Shown here piece after piece: positions 49,001-63,300 of a DNA stretch of 64,000 bases. The translations under genes and the position numbers were made by a program. This DNA is from Synanceia verrucosa (lineage: Eukaryota > Chordata > Actinopteri > Perciformes > Synanceiidae), in the NCBI GenBank assembly GCA_029721515.1, contig CM056551.1:30557437-30621436 (forward strand), written 5' to 3'. Positions within the stretch are counted from its first letter, which is position 1; the number at the start of each line of letters is the position of its first letter. The notes under the pieces are model-generated. The model was not told the DNA's origin. It searched no databases and saw only the letters and a program-made list of their open reading frames with translations.

Positions 49001-51339
49001 TATAGTGTCACGATGTAATGGCACAGTAGTGTAAGTACTATTATGATGGTACGGCGGTATCATATAGTGTCACGATGTAATGGCACAGTAGTGTAAGTAC
49101 TATTATGATGGTACGGCGGTATCATATAGTATCACGATGTAATGGCACAGTAGTGTAAGTACTATTATGATGGTACGGCGGTATCATATAGTATCACGAT
49201 GTAATGGCACAGTAGTGTAAGTACTATTATGATGGTACGGCGGTATCATATAGTATCACGATGTAATGGCACAGTAGTGTAAGTACTATTATGATGGTAC
49301 GGCAGTATCATATAGTATCACGATGTAATGGCAGTCTGCTGTGGTGCCCAGGCTCCTGTGGCTCCTGGTCTTCAGTGTGTTTCTTTTAAGCAGAAGCCCA
49401 GCTGGTCCTGACTGTGGTCTACCATGAAGCAACAGGCACATTTTACAGCTTTTATGGCCACTTTATGATGTCTGCGGTGAGGATTAACAGCTGGGATGTT
49501 GACACAGTCTTATCAGTGGCATCTCCATTTAGAGGGCCAGGACACAAAAACACACCACCACCCCCAGTCCCCCCACAGACGTTGCGTTCAGGGTCCGGTT
49601 GGATGGCTGCAGTCCGGCACTGAATGCCTTTGGTTTTGTTTTTGAGGAGAAAGTTGATCCTACCCCCTGGCCCCTTTTTTCCTGCTGGGATTAAGGGCCT
49701 GTCAGACATATGTGATCCAGGAAATACCTTTACTGGGCCCAAAGTGGGGTCGCCATAGCAACCGGTGGCGGGACCTGCCGCTGCAGACCCTCGCTGCCGT
49801 GCACATGCTCAGCGGCTTCCTCTCTTTATTGTCCGGAGGCTTTTTGTGATGATGGTGGGGAGGGATTAGCTGGGTTGGCTGGTGTTGTGCTGAGAGGTTA
49901 TAGATGTGCTTCCTGTTGGAGAACAGACCAGAATAATCTCATCTTCAGGGGCTCGCTCACCGCTCCGGCATCTCATTATGGAGCTGTGTTGTTGTGTAGG
50001 AAATGGACGAAGGAGGATGAGTCAGATTTGACATTATGGTGCTGCTGCAGGGGATTACTCTGTGTTCCTGTTTCACTATGTCGAACAGAGCCCATCAATC
50101 AGTCAGTCTGACAGCATCTCCATCATTTCCTTTATTAATCAATAAAAATAAAGTGACAGAGAAATGTCTCAAAGATATTCAGTTTACTGTCATAGAGGGG
50201 AAAAACAGAATGATCACATTTATTCCTCCTGAAGATCTCTCAAACCAAATATCACAATAGTTGTTTATTCATTTTGCTGTTTGTTAATAATAATAATAAT
50301 TTTTTTTTTTTCATTTAATCTGAACTTTAGTACAAAATTAAAGAGTTATAAGTGAACTTATAGGTTAAAAAACAGTAAATATTGTCACGATAGAACAACA
50401 TAGATAAATACAATAAATACAACTGATCACTTTGGTATTCTATGTCATCATATTCACTTCATATTTAAGAAGTCACTATTAATATAATAGTTGACTGCTC
50501 TACTCTTGTGTTTATTAGTGAAATGAAGAACGTAGTATTATGTGAAATATTTTCTCATTTTAGGGCAATTTGTGTGCAAAATTTGGGCTTTTTAAGTGAA
50601 ATTATGAAGAAAAAAAATTAGCCCAGTCTGTCAGGAAACAGATATTTTTGCATTACATATTGTCACATTCAGAGAATTTATACTTTTTTTTCATTAAAAA
50701 AATACTACACTGTTAATTTAATGGTTGATATTATCTGGTTCTTGCTTCTCAGATCTTCTCATCTCTACTAAATATCTTTTATTTTGGACAAACACTAGAC
50801 GTTTGAAGACGTCTTGGCGTAAATAGTGACTACTTTAAAGTGATTTAAAATATTAGACTGTTTGGGATGACTCCACAGGTTCGGTGTGTTTTTCGTTGTT
50901 TGTTTGATCTCAGAGGACGCTGGTGACCATCTTTACCTGTTTCTTACTGCACAAACAACAGCGCTGTGACGAACGACGTGTCGCTGTAATTGCGTTACCT
51001 CCTCCTCCTGGTGGACTACGTAGTCCTGTAGATCAGGAGGGCTCAGGTGTCTCACTCACCTCTCTTCTGTCCTCTAATTGAATCTCACCTTCCTTTCTGA
51101 AGTAGCTCCTTGCCCGGCCGCCGACGGGCCTGAACTCATTGAGATGTGATTTAATTTGAGGGAGAGGATCGGCCGGCGCTTTGCTGGGAGGAAATCAAGG
51201 AGGGACTTTTGTTTTTCATTTTGCACCCTGTTAGTCTATTTTTTGTTGTTCATTATTTAATCTGTTTAAATTTTGGCTATTGTAATGTGACGTAAGTTTT
51301 CGTTGCAGTAAAATCATGTCATTTTCTAAATTTGACTCT

Positions 51340-51373
<34 letters not shown>

Positions 51374-54300
51374 TTCCTTATCTCTGTTTCCTGCTTATTC
51401 TGACATTTTTCTACTTTTCTGTTTCTTATTTTTGGACAGGCTGAGATGAGACATTATCATGATATTTAACTCTTGATATGATATTATTGCAGTTTTTTTA
51501 AACAAGCAGCAATATGCTGAGTGATATATTGTGCTTTATTAACTGTAAATTCTGTCGCTTATCAACTAGTTTTATCTGATAATATCCAGTTTTTACGCTG
51601 TCCATCAGAGTTTTTATTCACGGACCTTGAGGCCAAAAGTCGAGCGACCCCTTGGCAAAATTTTAACGTAACTTTGAGGCATTATTTGGCATTATTCCTG
51701 GCAACCTAACAAGACAAGATTCCCTGTGTTTTCTAGTATTTTTTAGTGTTTTTCTAATGTTTTCTAGTGTCATATCTTAACACTAGCTTTAACACTTTTG
51801 TCGTCCATGTGTTGATTTATTAGCTCCACTCCTTCTAATTGGACTGTTCCCATTTAAAATGACTAAATCCACATTCTGATGATTATTATCCTAAAGCCTA
51901 CAATATTGTTGCTTGTTTGGTTAAAAAATATGATGATATTTGTTTGTGGTTATCCTTCACTCTGCACGATGACGTTAGCTTTGTGTCTTGTTGTGTTTAA
52001 GTTTAAGTGAAGCCTCTTGTTTCTGTAGCCTCTGTGGAAAGCCAAGCGGAGCTGTTCACGCTTTATCTGGGCGATCGTCTGGATCTGAGCTGCTCCACCA
52101 AAGACGCTGTGAACTGGACCAAAGACCAGGTGGTGGTGGTGGACGGCGAACACACCCGCCTGCGTAGCGGCCAGCTGGAGATCGAGACGGTGGAGCTGAC
52201 GGACTCCGGTCTGTACGCATGCACCACCTTCGGCAACCACAGCGTCTACTTCAACGTCACAGGTGAGGTAGAAAGAAAAGACCACAAGAAGACTCCTTTT
52301 TTTTTTTTTTCGACTCTACAGGCCTTTAGGCACCATCAGCATGAGGATAAATGCTAAATACTGCGAAATAGTAGCTTTAGCCTGTTAACCCTGAGCATCT
52401 GTCTGATTAGCTCCACTAGCATTAGCTTAGCTCAGACAGGAAGTACTTCCCTGATATTTAAATTCAGTTTTTATACAAAGTGCATATTATGTTTGATGAG
52501 ATTTTCAAAATAAAACCAACCATTCTGAAGCAGGAAGCAGCTTGTATGGGTGAGTTGGAGCCACAAAATAAAAGCGTGTGATCTTAAAAACATGATTTGA
52601 TTTTAATCTAACGATGATTAACACTGGGAGCCCTACTTGTTTTCCAGTTAAACTCAGAATGTAATCATTGGCTCTAACTGTTGTATTTATTTCTTTTTGG
52701 TTGTTTCACTGATAAAATACTGCAGACATCACTATAAATGGAACAGTGCCTCTGTTATTTCTCTAGTTGACACCCTGGCCTCGTCTGAGGATGACGACGA
52801 AGATGAAGAGTCTTCGTCGGAGGAAGCCAAACTGTTGAGAAGTGACAAGCTGCTGCGTAAGTGTGCCGCTAATCTCTTCAAGTTGCTGCTGCTGCAACAA
52901 GTGGTCGTTACTCAGTTTGAGTCACAGCGCAGATCTGGAAGCTTCAGCTTGAATCAGGAGCTTTTCACTGCCTCAGGAATGAATGTCCCTGTGGTGACTA
53001 ACTGTGGTTAACCTGAGGTGTCCTCCACTTTGTCCTCAGACTAATTATGACACTTCATCATCCGGCTTCTGCTGCTGCAAACAGTCCAGCAGCTGCCGAG
53101 TGCAGCGACCTTGACTTTTATCTCAGTCAGTCAGTAACTGAGGCACAGCCACGGCATCTAAAACATGTTTTTATCTCACTTTATGTCAAGAAGCTGACTC
53201 ACTCAGTCCTGGGGCTATCATTTAAAAACTGTTTTAGGGGGAACGTGAGTTATGTAATCCGTCCATTTTCTGCTGCTTAACCAGGAGGTCCAGACGTTTC
53301 TCAGAGCTTCTACCAGGAAAACATTTAGGCAGCTTATATCAGGAGAACAGTGTTTCCTGTGGAAGTAGAGAGAGTTTAGAGAGAAAGACGATCCCTTCAG
53401 ATCTGCTCTCCCAAAATGATTGTTATCAATGCAAACTTTTCTTTTTCCAGAGCATTTGAACTCTCTGAGTGCCAGTCCTTTTATAAAACAAAGTGCCTTG
53501 TTTCAGCATTTTTGCCTATTTTCAGTCATATTTCTAGACCCACAGAATATTTTGTACTATGTCTCTGAAAACAGTGAATATCTCAAATGAAAGAAGAGAC
53601 TCTGTATTTCATCATAAAAAAATGTTTGTTTTTATCTTGTTCCATTCTTGTTTTATCAGAGGTAGAGTAGAGGACACTTTCACCAAAATCACCACTTTTT
53701 CTCCACATTCTGTTTGTTTTACTCTCTAATCTCGATCGTCTCCACTTCCTGTTTTGATCTCTGTGGTGTATACCGTCTCTTTATGCTCTGACTACATCTC
53801 CCAGAAGCCCCAGCATTACTCACAGGTTGTGTGAGAGCGCGATCGGCGACCTGCTGCTGAAAAAACACTTTGGCCTGTAATTACATCAATGACACTCAGA
53901 GTTAAGAGGATTTCAACTAATATGGTTATGTTGCTCTGTTCACTTAGCTGCTGTAACATCACATATATAAATAATTCCCTGCTTATGGGACAAATAAAGG
54001 ATTATATAATTTTATATATTAACGTGTAATCTGACTGAATCTTGCACCGGCTGTCTGACAGTTTTGTTGAGTTTTTGTTGATTATTTTCTGACTTTTTAC
54101 ATCTGCTCTGTTGCTGCTTTTTATTTTCATAAAGGCCCTTATTGTCATGTTTCTCCATTTTTCTGCTGCAACACAGCAAATTTAAATGTTTGTGGGAGGA
54201 ATGAAGGATTATATCTGATCTTATTATTATCTTAATATTAAAAAGAAGTTTCTAAAATCTTCACCAACCCTTCCTTTTAAGTCATCTTTAGTTTTATATC

Positions 54301-57300
54301 TTTTAGAAAATGCACCTATAACACAGTTTTTGGTATTTTTATTTCTTTCTAGCCATGGCCCCACAGTGGGCTCATCCAGAGAAAATGGAGAAGAAGCTTC
54401 ACGCCGTCCCCGCCAGTAAGACGGTGAAGTTTCGCTGCCAGGCCAGCGGAAACCCCATTCCCACCCTGAAGTGGTACAAGAACGGCAAGGAGTTCAAGAG
54501 AGACCATCGCATCGGAGGCTTCAAGGTTAATAGTTATAGCTTATATTTGAAGATGTAATCTTGTCTCCAGGGCAGAGTTTCAGTCTGACCTGATGAAACC
54601 AGATAAACCTCATGCCTCCATGATGATGATGATGATGATGATGATACCTCCAGGTGGTCTGTTTGTGTGAAGCAGGACGTTGGCTGTCCTCATTCTGGGT
54701 ATCATTGTGTGTAATTACATCCATGCAGCAGTAAATCCACCGTGATACTTCCTGTCTGCCATGTATCAGGTGTGCTTGTTTTTGTCCTCAGATGAGATGC
54801 TAACCGCTAACAGCACCGAGCACCATTTAGTCTAAATACCCTCACATGCGTGGAAGAACTGGACTCCAAGATGGCATCCATCCAGTCTCACCTGGCAAAA
54901 CACTCCAGAAGTTATTTATCCTGCCGCTTCTGTGTTCATTAAGTTCAAAGTTCAGCTTTATTTATATAGCACTTTATACACAACATTGTCGAGCCAAAGT
55001 GCTTTCCAGAAAAAAACAGTAACAGAGGAAATAAATACAATAAATAGAGGTAAATGATCATTAAAAAAAGGCTATACCAGTGATACATTTTTTGAAGGAC
55101 AAAAGCACAAGATGGGGAGCACAAGAATAAGCAAATCAGTTAAAAGCAAAAGAAAAGAGGTGAGTTTTCAGGTTGGCTTTGAATGTTCCTACAGAGGGAG
55201 GAAGAGAGTTCCACAGTTTTGGGCAGCGATGAAGAAGACCCTGTCCTCATACCTGTTAGTCCTGGATCTGCTGACGGATAGGAGTCTTTGGTCGGTCTCT
55301 TTAGAACAATTAACAGGATTTTAAACTGAATTCTGTATTTGATCGGTAACCAGTGTAAGGAGCACTGGTGGGGTGATGTGATCCTTCTTTTTTGTCCTTG
55401 TTACCAAGAGATACCAAAGTACAGCGAGTTACAGTAGTGAAGGCGGGATGATGTGAAGGCGTGGATGACGTTCTCCAGGTCAGCGGTAGTTAGGATTGAG
55501 CAGATTTTAGAAATAGTACAGAGCTGCATGAACCATACTTTAACCACCTGATTTATTTATTAAACTATTATTGTGAGTCAAATATGATACTGAGGTTTCT
55601 TTGCATGTGGTTTTCCAGAAGGGGCTAATGGACCAAGATGGGGAGTAATACGTGGGTTAAATGCTGTGGACCAAATAGAATAACTTCAGTTTCATTGTCA
55701 TTGAGCTGGAGAAAGTTTGTGGCCATCCAGGACCATTTGTGAAGGTCGCCTTACTTAGAGTGATTATTGGGTTCTAGGGGTAGGTAGATGTGAGTGTCAT
55801 CTGCATAACAGTGAAAAGAGATGATGTGTTTATGAATAATCTGACCAAGTGGAAGCAGGTAGAACAGAACAGGACCGAGTATGGAACCTTGAGGAACACC
55901 GCATGGGGGCTGAGGAGGGGGAGGAGTAACCAATAGAGATGCTGAAAGATCTTTTAAACAAATATGAGGAAACCCAGTTTAGAGCTGAACCAGAGACCCC
56001 CACCCATTCATCACCTGAATAAGAAGACTCCCAGTCCTTCTTTTTCCCCTTTTTATATCCCACAAACCCACCCCATCAGAAATTCACAATGCGGCATATA
56101 AACAATAACAAATTTACCAACCAGATAGAACAATAATTTATTACATTATTTTATGAAACCACCATGGATCAAAGTTAAATACAGAATTCCAGCATAATAG
56201 AACAATTTAAGTTTTCATCGACTCAAATATCACTGATATCCTTGGAGAGAAGTGAGAAAGAAAGTTCTGAAATGATGCTGGAGGCACTTTGATGCTCTGA
56301 TATGTTAGAAAAAGCAGCAACATCCAATAATAATAATAATAATAATTCACTGCCAGCTTTAACCAGCTGAGAAGCTTTTCCCAATCTTAGTGTGACGTTG
56401 AGTCCCTGAATCAGGAGGCTGTAAACAGAGAGTCTCGGCTTAAAGGCAGTTTAAGAGAAGAGCAGTTTGCAGAGGACATGTAATATACGAAATATACGTC
56501 TCTTCGCACGGCGACCCTCCTCTTCAGCATCTGCTCTTCCCATCAAGGTGTCTGCTAGTCCAGCCTTGTGTCGTCCCCCACAGCTGGGACACATTTAGGA
56601 GTTTCCTCTCAGCTGCCTGCCCCTCCCCACCATCCACCATCCAGGCAGCACTTCACCATCTGGCTGCTGTTTTTTTTTTTTCAGTCGAGGTGCAAAGGTC
56701 TGCCTCGGCGGCCGGGGACGTCCCTCACATCCCTCCCACACTGGGGCTTTTATGGCCGGCCTCTATTGTTCGTATGGTCTGCGTGGAGACGTGCAGGATG
56801 GAGGCAGTAATGTGGACCACATGCATGTGAAGCCAAGCACAGCACATCTGGCAGCAGGCAGCTGGACTCCCTCATCACGTTTTCAGCTAAACGAGGGAAA
56901 CCGAGCGGCTTGGGCAGCGTTCGTACGCTATGTTTGATGTTGGTTAATCACACACTGCCGGTCCTGGCAGATTTATGGAAGAAAAACTGTAACGGAAAAA
57001 AAAAAAGAAAAGCCAGACGTGAGTTGAGCGCTGATCAGACGGGATGGAGCAGATGTGTAGAAAACCTGGAGCTGGACAAAGATCTGGCAGCAGGCTGTTA
57101 TCTTGTTATCATCACTGCACACGTCACTGACCTTGTTAGTTTGCTTTGAAATGAGCGAAATGTGATTTAGGACAGTTTGTATTAGACTGCAGCAGGGTTC
57201 TGCAGGCTGGCTCTCTGCTCGCCTCTTTTATGTCAATTAAAACATGTTAGCTCTGAGTTGTGAAGAACAGGAAGGAAAATAACCTGCAGACATGGTTTTT

Positions 57301-60300
57301 CGTCAGGAAAGAGCTGAATTAAATTGTTTATTTCTCCTGAACCTCCAGGTCCGGGTTCACGTCTGGACCATCATCATGGAGTCTGTAGTTCCCTCTGACA
57401 AGGGAAACTACACCTGTGTGGTGGAAAACCAGTACGGCAGCATCAACCACACCTACCAGCTGGATGTAGTCGGTGAGTGCTTCCTGCTGTCATGTGATCC
57501 GTTTTAAAACAGTGATCAATACGCCTGCTGAATATTAATGAGGCTCCATCGATTGTATTAAGATGCAAAACAGTACGAGCATACCAAGTATCCTCTAATT
57601 AAATATTCTTTTAGCTTTAATTAACCCCTTAACCCCTTTCTCTCACCAACGTTTGCTGCATTATTTAGCGTGACAAGCTAACTCAATGTCCCTTGGTGTT
57701 AAGATGCTCGTATCACAAGTAACCAGAAAACCTGCTGCTGAAGTGAAGTCTGTCAGGATTGATGTCGATCTTGTGGGATTTTTTAAATAAAAAAATAATA
57801 ATAATTTACAGCACATTAACACCACTCAACACGGTTGGTTTAACGAACCAGTGTGTGACATTTAAAGGGATTTGTTATTCTAAATTTATCTAAATTTGAT
57901 CTAAATCTTTCTATAAATGTGCTCAACAGAGGTTGGTAACCTGTGGTTTGAAGTTTTTTTTTTTTTTGTTTTTTTTTTTCTCCTCTCCAGCAGGATGACA
58001 GTGCGTAAACCTGCTCGCTAAACTAAACGTCTTCACGTTTTATTTTGCCGTTGCAGAGCGCTCTCCTCACAGGCCGATCCTGCAGGCCGGCCTCCCGGCG
58101 AATCGCACGGCGGTGGTCGGCAGCGACGTGGAGTTTGAGTGCAAAGTGTTCAGCGACCCTCAGCCTCACATCCAGTGGCTGAAGCACATCGAGCTGAACG
58201 GGAGCCGAGTCGGTCCTGACGGTTTACCGTACGTTCGCGTCCTCAAGGTAGGAGCTTCCTGCGAATGATGCTGCAGAAGATGTTTGTGTCGACGCTGTCA
58301 GGGCTGTCAGTGATCGATTTGATTTAATCACATTTCACTGTACAAATAAAACGCTACGACTTTCATCCTCAGCTCTGTGGACACTTGATCAGTGATAAAT
58401 AGGAGCTTTAGCCTGTTAGCTGTTTGCATCCGTCTGTTTAGCTGCACTAGCACTAGCTTAGCTCCCAGCTGCTAGAAGTACGATATTTTAACTCAATGCA
58501 TATTATTGAGCTGTCTGGGATTTTTTCAAAATAAAATCAACCGTTCAGGTTGTGAGTGTGTCCAGGAGACAAAAGCACCAGAAGGCTTTAAGCCTTGACT
58601 TTAATCATGATTAACACTGACAGCCCCGGTCGATGCTTCAGGTGTTCTTTAAATTGTTCCACTTCTTTTTGTCACATCTGTTAATTATATGAACTTTCAT
58701 CTGTTGTCACTCAAACAAAACATGCTTTTTGTTGTATTTCCTGTGCTGCACGTGTGTCATGTTCTTACTTGCAGCACTCGGGGGTCAACAGCTCGGACGC
58801 TCAGTTGCTGACCCTCTACAATGTGACCGAGGAGGAGGGCGGGGAGTATATATGTAAAGTGTCCAATTATATAGGAGCGGCCAATCAGTCGGCCTGGCTG
58901 ACGGTCACCAGAAATGAGCCCACAGGTAACCGACCACGCTGCCGCACAGCGACGCCACGGTGGAGGCGCCTCTACGACCAAAACTAGAGCTGTTTCTGTC
59001 CTCCCTCGCCTCCGTCTCCCCCTCTCTCCTGCCTCCTGACTGTAAATGACGCTATGGAAAATTCCCAGCAGAACAGTTGAAAGTGTTTAGTCTCGGTTTT
59101 ACGTCGGACCTGCTGTCGCTCTGCCCCATGGCTGCTCTGTGCCCTCCTAATAAGGGCCTCTGCTGCCATCCTGCTCTGTTCATCACCGCTCTCTCTCTCT
59201 TTTCCCTTTTTAGTTGTTCTGTTTTTATTTCCTCCTCTGCTCACCTTCACTTCAGACCTGCTGAGTGTGTGAAGCTGTCAGATATTAAACTAAATCATCT
59301 GCGTTATTAAACCAAAACTACAGGTTAAAAAGAAAATAAAGCAAACAAGCACTTTTTAAAACTGTCTTTAATCTTTTTTTACTTTTTGACTTTTCAGGCC
59401 AACACTAAAACACTCGGCATTTAATCATAATTATAATTAAATAAAAAGGCTGGTGTAATAATAATTATTATTATTATTGTTATTATTGTTACAGTGGTAT
59501 TATATGGTTCACAGTGATTTCCTGGCTGTGTTTTAAAGTTAATGCAGTGCAAAATTAAAACGGCCTGACCTGGATCATGAACACATTGATGATAAGGTTA
59601 TGAATGAATTATCATCTGGCAGAAAAAACAAACAACAGAAAGCGTGATGGCTTGTGCTCTTGATTTTTTTAACACAAAACACAACAAGAGTGGAAGAGTA
59701 ACCCTTTAATGTTGATTAGAACATGACTTCTAATGGTTGGGGCCAGATTTGGCTCCGTTGATCTCATCTCGGCTTCAGCGTCTGGACGTCTGGCGATGGA
59801 CCGTTAATGTCGTCGGGTTGGACGCCGTGTTCGCCCTCGTCGTTCAGTTCTGTTCTGCTGTGGAGTTTTCCATGCTGCCCATCTCCAGCATGCAGAGATG
59901 AGGCTGAGGGATGTTGTGGTGATGGGGTGGCCCAGCAGGGCTCCAGCAGCAGGCTCATCTTAACCAGCTCCTCCACTAACAGATCCTGGATCCTCTGCAG
60001 GGCGGCTCTCGCTGGCTCTTTATGGTGTCGGATGGAGGAGGAGAACGCTCCTCTTTCTCTCCCAGAATCCTCTACTCATGGTTCCCTCCCCTCTTGGGCC
60101 TCTTGTTGGGTCTGCTTCCTGTCTTATTTTCTAGACCGCTGGCCTTAACACCACGGACAAGGAAATGGAAGTCCTCCAACTGAGGAATGTGTCTTTTGAT
60201 GACGCTGGGGAGTACACCTGCTTGGCGGGCAATTCTATCGGGTTCTCTCATCACTCTGCATGGTTGACCGTTTTTGAAGGTATCAGTGGTTCTGTCTCTC

Positions 60301-63300
60301 TCCTGCACCTCCATTATTTCTTTTCTTTCTGTCTGTTAACTCCAGCCCAGCTGTCCACCTTCACATTTGCCAGGTAGATGTGAAGAGGAAGCTGTGGAGA
60401 GTACTAAACCTCCTCCTTCCTGGCTCAGCATGGCTCGGTCTAATCTCTGGATCGGAGCGTACCGACCATGCTCTGCCCTTTCTGAAGTTTACTAAAGCCA
60501 AACAACCCCAGAGCTGCCGGAGTCACAATTTCATGTTTTATTGATGGAGAGGAGCAGAAATGATGTGTTGGTTCTTATTTCTGTCCGTCACTTCTTATTC
60601 CTGTTTTTATGCAGCCTCATTAGTCATTGAAGCAGAATCAGCTTTATCGGCCAGTTATGTGTCCTGAGCTCTGAACCAGCACATTGTGGACTAGAACAAA
60701 CAGCAGCAGACTAGAGATAAACTAACTTAAGGATGTGTTCATGTCCTGCAGTATGCTGCAGAATAAATGCAGACAGAACAGAGAAATCACTACTGCATTT
60801 TACCACTTGGTCAAGTTGTTTTCTGTCTATGTTTTAATCTGCAAAACGAGGCATATCTGGAACAGAAATGTGATGGATAAAACCTTCCTGGTTCCATTTT
60901 GTTGACATGTTAGACTCCATATCTGGTCTACCATAGAGACAAAACCACATGTACTGATCTACTTCTGGACTCTGGTCTACTAGTCTCCTGGTCTCTTGGT
61001 TGTTTGGCAGCTAAGATCTCATTTCTTTTATTCTCTCTCTGCTCTAAACTGGTGTTTGCATTCATTTTGGTGTAAAGCTGATTTCCTCTGACAAGCGCCA
61101 CCAATGACATGTATCGCTGATGTCATTTCCTGCTGTGAGCGTGGCGGCCGGCTTCGATAATTGTCCCTCTGTGGCGGACGAGGCTCATTCCTGGAGGGGT
61201 GGAATGAGCGTCTGTCCAATTATCAAGCAGCTTGTCAGTCGGCTTCTTCACACAGCAGCTCACTGGTTTTACTGGTGTTGGGTTATTTTTGGGGACGTTG
61301 GGGGTAACGGGTCGGTTCAGTCCGTTCGGTAGGCTTGCTTTTTGGGATGAGTCGCTCAACATGTGCTGTTCCCAGCGCTAATTACTGGTATGTGATAATC
61401 TGCCAGCAGCAGAAGGCAAAAAAAATAACTAAAATAACTTTACATCTATTCATTCATTTATGTTCCTTCTAGAACGAGGCTTTCTATTAAATGTTCAGGA
61501 ACGAAGAAAAACTTTATTCATTGACCTCAACAGGATTTAAAGCCGTGAGATTTTATTCTTACCACAAAACTGTGATGAAGACTTGAAATATTAAGACTTT
61601 TAATAATTTCAAATATAAGAAGAAGCATTGACATCAGTAAGCATAAGTAGAAAAAAATGTCAGAGTAAGGAGGAAACCAAGAAAAATAAGTAAACAAATA
61701 TAGCTTAGAAATAAGAAACAAAATAAATCTAATTAAAAAATACCAATAAATATAAAGACTACTGCTGAATATAGTTTACTGTAAACAACAGTGACAAATA
61801 ATTTCTCAAAGATTTATATCAGAAATATAATAATCTTTAAATTAAATTACTGACAAACAGTATCTTTATCTATTTTACTCTAATGTTGTTTTTAACTTTG
61901 ATTTTTTAATTTATTTTTATTTTATTTATTTGACTGAAGTAAACAAGAATAGAATAAGTGCAAAAAATGTAAAAAAAAAAATAGTTTTACTACCTAAACC
62001 TAACCAGGTTGCTTCCTGTGATGACGGACATTTATTTTGAAAAGACTGGAGTAGATAAATACATGATAAATGGGGAATAACTTTTAATGATGCAATAATT
62101 CTTTGATATTTAACACATCCTGAACTGATCTGTGAGCTCTAGATCTTCATCCCAGCCAAAGCGACACCGAACTGTTTTTATTTTTCTGAATCATTGATCC
62201 GTTACTTCCTGTCTGGGGTCTGAATGAACGCTGGTGTTTTCTCTGAACCGGAGGGGAAAAAACCAAGATCTGAACTTTAAGTCTTTAAGTTTTTTTACAG
62301 CATTTATTTTTTAGTTATCACACTCAAACGTTATCTCTGTTTCACCAGCACACAGCTCTTTCAAAAATAATCACTTTGTGGAGTCAAACTTGACGCTTTA
62401 TTGATCATGAGGAGCCGATAAACATTTTTAGGCAAGAAACACGAGAGAAATGACGTGTTTAAATCCTGTCTGTGTGAAGTTTAAAAGTCAGATCCTTTGA
62501 ACACCGTTGCACTCTTTTATTCATGAAAACTGATATTCATCACTGACATTAAGACATTTTCTGTCGTAAGCTCTGTTTAAATATGCAAATGAGGCATTTT
62601 ATAGTTATTTAAATTTAACGGAAATAGAATAGAATAATTTTATTGATCCCAACCTGGCAAATTATTTTGCAGCGGCACCAAGAAGCAATATGAAAAAAAA
62701 CAGGGAAAAAAAATTACTATTGACAATATAAAGTAGCAGAACAATATAAGCAGTATGAAAAATATGAAAATAATTAAGGTCCCCGTGCTAAAATATTATA
62801 TATCATGTTGTAAAATAACCAGTAAGGTGCAGAGAGCTGCAGACGCAGACATACAAAGTAAATTAAACTCAAGTGTCTCCCCATTTCCACATTCAGACAT
62901 TTTCTGACTATGATCAAATCAAACACAAATATTCTCTCATCAGTTTACACGAGGAAAAACAACAATATTTTCTGAAAGTTTTCCGACCCGCTCATGTTTT
63001 TCATATTTTTAAAAATAGAAAAGTAGTCAAATTATTTCTTGTAGACATGATGAGTAAAGACAGAATGTCCTGTTTGTGTTAAAGGTTCTGGATTTTAGAC
63101 AGAGTGTGTGTCTGCTTTATTTCTGTTGCTTGAAAGCTTGAGAGTGATCGATTCATCGATCGATTGATTAGTTTGATTTGATGGATGACCGCTGACCCCA
63201 CCCCTCCCTATCCAGCCGTCCCACACTATCCTCCAGCCAACCACACCTACCTGGAGGTGGTCATCTACTGCGTGGGCTTCTTCTTCATCGCCGTCATGAT

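Noticed and set aside
54527..54724. His-rich minus-strand ORF in fgfr1 intron 5
   Set aside because: The poly-His run is the (ATG)n microsatellite read in reverse.
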